Assembly (NCBI RefSeq): GCF_011075055.1
Contig: NC_058144.1
Span: 15,615,807-15,679,806 of the forward strand
Reading direction: 5' to 3'
DNA from: Mangifera indica
Taxonomy: Eukaryota > Streptophyta > Magnoliopsida > Sapindales > Anacardiaceae
Length of the DNA stretch: 64,000 nt
Shown: in pieces, positions 58,481 through 64,000 of the stretch
How the letters are laid out: each line of letters starts with the position of its first letter
Position numbering within the stretch: position 1 is the first letter of the stretch
The notes under the pieces: model-generated
Databases searched by the model: none
The model's input: the letters and a program-made list of their open reading frames with translations, nothing else
Told to the model about the DNA's origin: nothing
Translations under genes and position numbers: made by a program

Positions 58481-59280
58481 TTGCTTTGGCCTCATTGATT
58501 AGGTTATATAGAAGACAATAAGATAATGAGATTAGAGAAAAATGGAATTTTGAATCCATTGGGTTATAAACCCTATCTTCTTATGCTTTCTATCTTCAAG
58601 GGAAAATGACCAAATGGTCCTTTAAAAATAAAAGGGAAAAATCCAAAGAAATGTTAGAATTAATACATTGAGATGCATACGAGCTATTTAGTGAAATGAA
58701 AATTAGTGGTTTCAAATACTTCATCACCTTTACGGATGATTATTTAAGGTATGGGTACATGTATTTGATGAAATACAAATATGAATCATTTGAAAAGTTA
58801 AGATAATTCAATAATGAAATAGACAAACAATTTGGAATAATATTAAGGCCTTATGATCTGATCGCAGAGGTGAATATTTAAGCATGGAATTTTGAGATTA
58901 TCTGAAAGAAAATAGGATCATAACCCCAATAACCCCTTCGTATACACCACAACACAATAGTGTGCCAAAATGGGCCATTTAGTGAAATGATAATTGGTGG
59001 TTTCAAATACTTCATCACATTTAAGGATGATTATTTAAGGTATAGTTACATATATTTGATGAAATACAAATCTAAGTCCTTTAAAAAGTTAAGAAATTAA
59101 AGAATGAAGTAGACAAACAATCTGGACAAAATTTTAAGGCCTTAAGATCTAATCATGGAGGTGAATATTTAAGTATAAAATTTTGAGATTATCTAAGAGA
59201 AAGTGGAATCATATCCCCAATAACTCCTCTATTTACACTATAACATAATGGCATGTCAGAATGGAGGAACCATACCTTAT
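58481..59280 (+). pseudogene. F2 copia integrase remnant with a duplicated core
   Basis: After the zinc approach near 58490, the catalytic core occurs twice in a row, 58686-58976 and 58977-59267. Both contain FKYFITFxDDYLRY, YLMKYK and a worn L-SDRGGEYL equivalent. Only the second leads on into NGMSEWRNHTLL near 59250. Stops lie in both copies. Confidence 0.8.
58686..59267 (+). repeat. 291-bp tandem duplication within integrase
   Basis: ATTTAGTGAAATGA occurs at 58686 and 58977, 291 bases apart (97 codons, frame-preserving). The copies have drifted by scattered substitutions and small indels. Confidence 0.85.
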
Positions 59281-59946
59281 TAATATGGTATAGTTCATGA
59301 TAAATTTTACAAATCTATCAATGTCATTATCGAGATATGCATTACTTTATGTTATGCATATTCTAAATAGAGAACCATCCAAATCTGTCCAAAAGACACC
59401 ATATGAAATGTGGTATGATAACCCTTCCAATATTAATTATCTTAAAGTTTAAGGGTGCCGAACTTATGTTAAATTAATTAAAACTGTTAAGTTGAATGCT
59501 AAATCGGAAAACGGTTGGCTTATAGGATTTCTTAGATATTATTTTTGTTTCCTAACTAATCAAACAATTTCAATTAGCAAAAATACACACTTCTTGAAGA
59601 AAGAGTTCTTACAAGAAGGCGAAATGGGAAGAAAAGTTAGAAAAGCCTTAGATCAAACAGGTTGAGCTAGGAGAATTTTTTTAGTAGATCTCTACATATG
59701 ATTTACCTATTCTAGTTCAAAGATCTTTTATAGTATCAAGACCTCTAGATAGATACAGATTACTTTATGAGTAAGATTTTGAATCCTTCTTAGTGGGAGA
59801 AATAGATCATCATGATAATCTTGAAGTTATAAGGGAGTTATACTAGATACTAATTCAACAAGCTTAAAAAAGTTGGAATATCCAATTTTATGAAACAATC
59901 AAATCATTTAGTTTTAAGAAAATCTAGATAAACCCTGTGTTTACAA
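59281..59946 (+). pseudogene. F2 copia integrase C-terminus, linker and RT stub
   Basis: TPYEMWYDNPSNINYLKV near 59395 is the integrase C-terminal block, followed by the linker and, from about 59865, WNIQFYETIKSFSF and NLDKPCVYK of RT. The RT breaks off exactly at CCCTGTGTTTACAAATG (59933-59949). The preceding RT N-terminal part (the RT block seen at 36180-36600 in the other copy) is also missing. Confidence 0.7.
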
Positions 59947-60183
59947 ATGACCTATGTCGTAATTGTTACAAGTAGATATCAAACCAATCCAGAGGAAAAA
60001 CATTGGCCGACTATAAATTCAATCATTAAGTACTTGAGAAGAACTAAGGATCAAATACTGAGTTATAGATGTTCAACGTTAAACATTCAAAGATACTCAA
60101 ATTCTAATCTCCAGTTAGACATTGACAATAAAAAATCTACGTTAGGGTTTATTTTCACATGTAATAGGGGTGCAGCTGGTTAG
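59947..60183 (+). pseudogene. F2 copia RNase H start
   Basis: A 78-codon open frame reads YVVIVTSRYQTNPEEKHWPTINSIIKYLRRTKD then STLGFIFTCNRGAAG, matching the RT-RNase H junction and early RNase H. The YVDD box and thumb region between it and the RT stub are deleted. It ends against an inverted F2 LTR near 60184. Confidence 0.8.
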
Positions 60184-61697
60184 AAGTGAAGGAAGAGGTG
60201 AAGAAAGATGATGCAAAACATGCATGTACATAAAACCAAGAATCAAGGCATTAAGAAGCAAATACATAAGATGGTTAAGGAATTACCTACTCCTTTTGCT
60301 TTAGGATGACAAATGATGTCTCTCACTTGAAAGAATCTCCAAAGAAGTCCATAACAAAACTTTTCTTTACCCTAGTTAAACCTTTGAAGAGAAAGAGGAG
60401 TGGATTTTCTTTTAAAGTGAGAGAGGTTTTAGTTCAAATGAACTAACATACATAAAAATGGACTAACAACCCATTTTTATACTAATAGCTAATAAGTAAT
60501 TTTGTAACTTTCTTTTGGCCTATTAAATTAACAATTTAAAGTATAACCAAGCTAGTATATCAACCATATACTTTAGACACCTTAACTTTTAAATTGTTAT
60601 TTTTTACACCCATATAATATTTTATATGATTTTTTATTATCCTTTAGAAGGTGCTAACCAACCAATTAATCATTATTCTCATACGCTCAGTTTATTGGTA
60701 TGAACTTTTAGGTTCACCATGGCATAACTATGAGTTCCCTTTCAGACGATATGAAAGTGTATCTAAAAGCTTAACAACTATGGTAAATATCTAGCAATGT
60801 GTCATAACCCTTAAACCATGATGAAGAAACTAATATCCCCAATCGTATGCTTGGTGTAGGTGATATTTTTTCATTGTCTAATCCAAATTGATTTGGAGCT
60901 CATAGATTGTCAAAGCCCTAATTTTGATTCTATAAAAATCGTCTATTGATATATTCAAAACACTTCATTAAAAACATCATTTGCATGACTTTCATTATAC
61001 TCTAGCCAAAGGTTTCAGTTTCGAGTATTTATCAATGTTCATTCTAAAACTTGGATTCAAGTTGAATCAGTAGATATTTAGAACCTCATATTTTTCAAGT
61101 CAACAAATCTCATTTATATCATTATTCATCTCCACATACAAATAACACATGACTAACAAGGCTTCTCATATAGAATATGGCTAGCCCCTATGTTTATATA
61201 CCATATGAATAACGTGTACCCATATCAAATTTGACCATGAAGTCTCAAATCAAAGGATTACTTCATACACTAGTATAATCATATGATAAGTTATTGACTA
61301 CAATTTAATGACCATGTGACTTATCGTTATTGGTCACATTTGAAAAATAATTCTCTAACTATTAATTCATACTAATACCCTAATGACATGACCATCATCG
61401 TCACCCATACTAATGTCATCTCATGATATTCAATAAAGGCATTTAGTATGCTTACTATGTGATATTATTTTCTAACATATATCATGTCTATAGGGAAACT
61501 TTGATGATTCAATTTATTTATTGAGCGAGTCATCTTAATATTTCACATACATACTTTATATTAATATAGATAAAGGAAACAGTTTATATATATAAACAAA
61601 AGAAATATTTTTTATTATTAAATTATTACAAATGCATGTATAAGATAAAATGTTCTAAAACTGACAACATAAAGGGTTCTTAGGGCATACACTAATA
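60184..61697 (-). mobile_element. F2 copia LTR, near full length (3' LTR of the right-edge element)
   Basis: The minus strand starts TATTAGTGTATGCCC at 61697 and follows the F2 LTR for about 1.51 kb. It is preceded on that strand by a polypurine tract and RNase H, so it is a 3' LTR. The exact right-hand LTR end (near 60184-60200 on this strand) is uncertain. Confidence 0.75.
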
Positions 61698-61709
61698 AAA
61701 CTCCCACTT
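61698..61709 (-). other. Polypurine tract of the right-edge F2 element
   Basis: The minus strand reads AAGTGGGAGTTT directly before the LTR start, a good plant copia polypurine tract. Confidence 0.8.
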
Positions 61710-61719
61710 ACACTAAAGC

Positions 61720-62090
61720 CATTCGTTGTTGCATCCCATACCCATTTTTCAAGATAATGATCTAACTACTTTAGTGTCATCGCCATAGTCAGTGGGTTAG
61801 TAACATTTTCTACTAATGGCGTCTTCTATATTATTATCTCTCTAGTTTCAATGAATTCTTCCAAAATATGATATTTTTGTTGAACATGTTTGGACTTTTG
61901 TTGTGCCCTTGGTTGTATTGTCACAAAACATTGTTATTAGATAAACTATGTTTAGAACCACACTAAGTTCAAATACAAACTTACACATCCATATGACCTT
62001 TTTTGTTTCCTCTAAAACAATAATATATTCAGCCTCTATATTAGAGTCAACATCCAATTTGAAATTAGATTTTGAGTATCCCTAAATGCT
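61720..62090 (-). pseudogene. F2 copia RNase H remnant, minus strand
   Basis: A 69-codon open frame (62057-61848) reads DVDSNIEAEYIIVLEETKKVIWMCKFVFELSVVLNI then MFCDNTTKGTTKVQTCSTKI, matching the copia RNase H core (DSTxEAEYIAAxEAxKEAVWIxKFVxELGVVP, CDNxxAI). The catalytic E and D are kept. Part of early RNase H before it is deleted or scrambled. Confidence 0.85.
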
Positions 62091-62825
62091 TAACTCAGAA
62101 CAAGATCTTTAGTTCTTTTTAAGTATTTAAGATTGATTTCATAGTTAACTAATGTTTTTCCCTGGACTAACCTAATATCTTCTTGTAACACTTATGACAA
62201 ATGCTATATAAGGTCTTGTATATAGTCACGTACATGAGTTTGCCACAAACAAAGCTTAAGTCATACTATGCATTCACTATTACTCTTTATCGATCTTTGA
62301 ACTTATATCTTTAGAAAGATAAAAACTGTTAGTGAAGGGCAAAAGTCTTTTTTGCAAGTTTTCCATGTTAAACCTCTTTACCAACTTTTCTATGTACAAT
62401 TTTTTGAATAATCCAATTATTCTTTTCATTCTATCTTTATAGATATGAATTCCAAGGACATATGTCGTATCTCCTAAATCTTTTATTAAGAAGGTTATGG
62501 ATAACCAAATTTTGACCTCATTCATCATGTCGATATTATTACCCATCAGAAGTATGTCATTTATATACATTATGAGAAAAGTAATCGCATGATCTTTAAC
62601 CCATTTGTAAACAGAAGATTCATCTAGATTCTTTTTGAAACCAAACAATTTGATTATTTCATTGAATTGGATGATCAGCTTCTTAAAGTATGCTTCAATC
62701 CATAAATGGATCAATGCAACTTGCATACCTTATGTCTTTTAGTAGTAAATACAAAACCTATGGGTTGTTGCATATATATATTTTCCTCAGTGAATTTCTT
62801 GAAGAATGTTGTTTTAACATCCATC
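62091..62825 (-). pseudogene. F2 copia RT remnant, minus strand, C-terminal part
   Basis: A 148-codon open frame (62726-62280) reads KWVKDHAITFLIMYINDILLMGNNIDMMNEVKIWL then FLIKDLGDTTYVLGIHIYKDRMKRIIGLFKKLYIEKLVKRFNME. It covers the catalytic box (YIND where YVDD is expected) and the thumb region. Upstream near 62820-62730, MDVKTTFFKKF and VCKLH-type blocks are the start of RT palm. It is the longest surviving frame of the F2 family here. The mutated catalytic box means it is inactive. Confidence 0.85.
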
Positions 62826-63635
62826 TGTATGGTACAAATCTTGTGCATGTATTAATTAAGTTCAAGGTAAGTTAAGATTTAGAATCTTCAAAGAAACGTT
62901 TAGTTAAGTTTGACCAAGTAAGAGATTAAAAACACTTGACAATATAAGTAGATAAATGACCAAAAACGCACCCACAGCTTAAAGGATAACAGAATAATTG
63001 ACTAAAAACAGACCCAAAACTTAAAGGATAGCCACTGGCGAAAGGCAAATCCACCACCAATCTCGGGCTAAAAGATAAAGGATAAAGGAAACTAGTTGCT
63101 TAATAAACAAGCACCATGATTTTCATTAACAAAGTCTTTAGATATTACATAGAGAAGTTAAACCTTTATATAGGCCTAAAAATAAAATAAACTAATACAT
63201 TTGAAAACAAATATAAGGTAAAATATTAGATTATGGGACTTTCCCTAAATGACAAGGGATAAGAAGCCCTCCAAAGTTAACAACCTTGTTTTTGCCAAAT
63301 TGGGAAAGCTTGAGCCATCATATGTCTCCTCCATTAATGTTTCTCTTGGTTGTTGACTTGGATTTGTGTCTTCTTAAGGTAAGCTAATACAAAAATGTTT
63401 GATGAAGTTTATGGTAATAAAGTACAAGATTAAACTAACACATATCAAACACATATACATCTATATTGGGCTTAATTACTAGGCTTGGATCCAAGTGTGG
63501 ATATTGCACTTAATGGAGTAGTCTAGGCCTAAAGAAAAGTGTAGGGCTAATTGACATGAACTTGAGGGATGGGTTTTGGCTAAGATGGTGAAGCTCGATA
63601 AGTAGCTTAATCGATCCTTAGGAAGTTTCATATCA
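62826..63635 (-). mobile_element. Solo-LTR-like insertion, about 810 bp, in copia RT
   Basis: It separates copia RT codons that belong together: YYEIWQ-like on the right (near 63645) and MDVKTT on the left (near 62820). On the minus strand it begins TGATATGAAACTTCC and ends ...GTACCATACA, i.e. TG...CA. A TATA-like CCTATATAAAGG lies near 63168-63157 on that strand. Flanks CCATC and TTGCC are not duplicated. No coding sequence. The family is unknown and differs from F1-F3. Confidence 0.55.
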
Positions 63636-64000
63636 TTGCCAAATTTCATAATAATCGTATGTTATGATAACTAACATTATCTGGATGGATTTAATTATAG
63701 CTAAGGGTGAATAGGTTTCCTCATAATCTAACCCTTGTTTCTAATTATAAACATTTGCTATTAGTCAAGCTTCATAGGACTCTAGCTATTCATCCTTGTC
63801 AATCTTTCTCTTGAAAACTAACTTGCAGCCTATAGAAACAATTCCTTTTATAGATCAACAAGTGTCCATTCTTGATTAGCATGCATGAATTTTATTTCAG
63901 AATTCATTGCTTCTAGTCATCTACCTAAATTAGCATCCAATATAACTTACTCATTACTTCTATGGTCATGACTATGATCAATTTCTTCCACTAAGTAGGA
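63636..64000 (-). pseudogene. F2 copia linker and RT N-terminal part, runs off the right edge
   Basis: Minus strand from 64000: YLVEEIDHSHDHRS, LEAMNSEIKFMHANQEWTLVDL near 63890 (the RT entry block EAMxSEIxSMxxNQVWxLVDLP), then a broken FKRKxDxxG segment and LNPSR near 63690 (for MLKSIR), ending at the insertion. Several stops. Confidence 0.8.

Overview
The window is AT-rich plant nuclear DNA made almost wholly of nested, mostly decayed LTR retrotransposons. I recognise no host gene, tRNA, rRNA or CRISPR array. An angiosperm is indicated by Ty1/copia and Ty3/gypsy coding remnants of plant type, initiator-tRNA-Met primer binding sites, TG...CA LTRs and a non-autonomous hAT element. Species and chromosome cannot be told. 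The setting is gene-poor, pericentromere-like heterochromatin (inference). Family labels used here (F1, F2, F3 for three copia families) are mine and rest on sequence seen repeated within the window.

Layout: 1-1898, minus-strand gypsy gag and LTR. 1950-4630, decayed copia. 4630-13832, a run of minus-strand F2 LTRs, several separated by the same ~181-bp spacer, with an F1 LTR fragment in the middle. 14191-18620, decayed F1 copia interior and LTR. 18621-28297, F3 copia whose 5' LTR holds a 2.27-kb gypsy-type solo LTR flanked by a 6-bp direct repeat. 28298-34739, rearranged F1 copia with a tandem triplication of an LTR-tail/protease segment. 34801-41119, F2 copia interior and 3' LTR, interrupted by a 948-bp hAT element with a perfect 8-bp target duplication and by a 0.9-kb solo-LTR-like insertion. 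41120-49690, a minus-strand gypsy pol broken by a young copia element (41337-46569) and an F1 solo LTR. 49700-55080, two gypsy 5' halves meeting tail to tail near 52040. 55110-60183, F2 copia with a duplicated integrase core and a deleted RT. 60184-64000, minus-strand F2 copia LTR and pol, interrupted by another solo-LTR-like insertion.

The only element close to functional is the copia at 41337-46569. Its 249-bp LTRs are identical, its PBS is perfect, and its coding capacity is complete apart from one reading-frame break between the gag-protease part and the rest of pol. All other coding remnants carry many stops and frameshifts. The most informative signals are structural: LTR-plus-spacer tandem units, a triplicated partial element, an in-frame integrase duplication, duplicated LTR promoters, and a G-rich 38-bp repeat array inside the hAT element. 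No operon-like or cooperating gene system is present.
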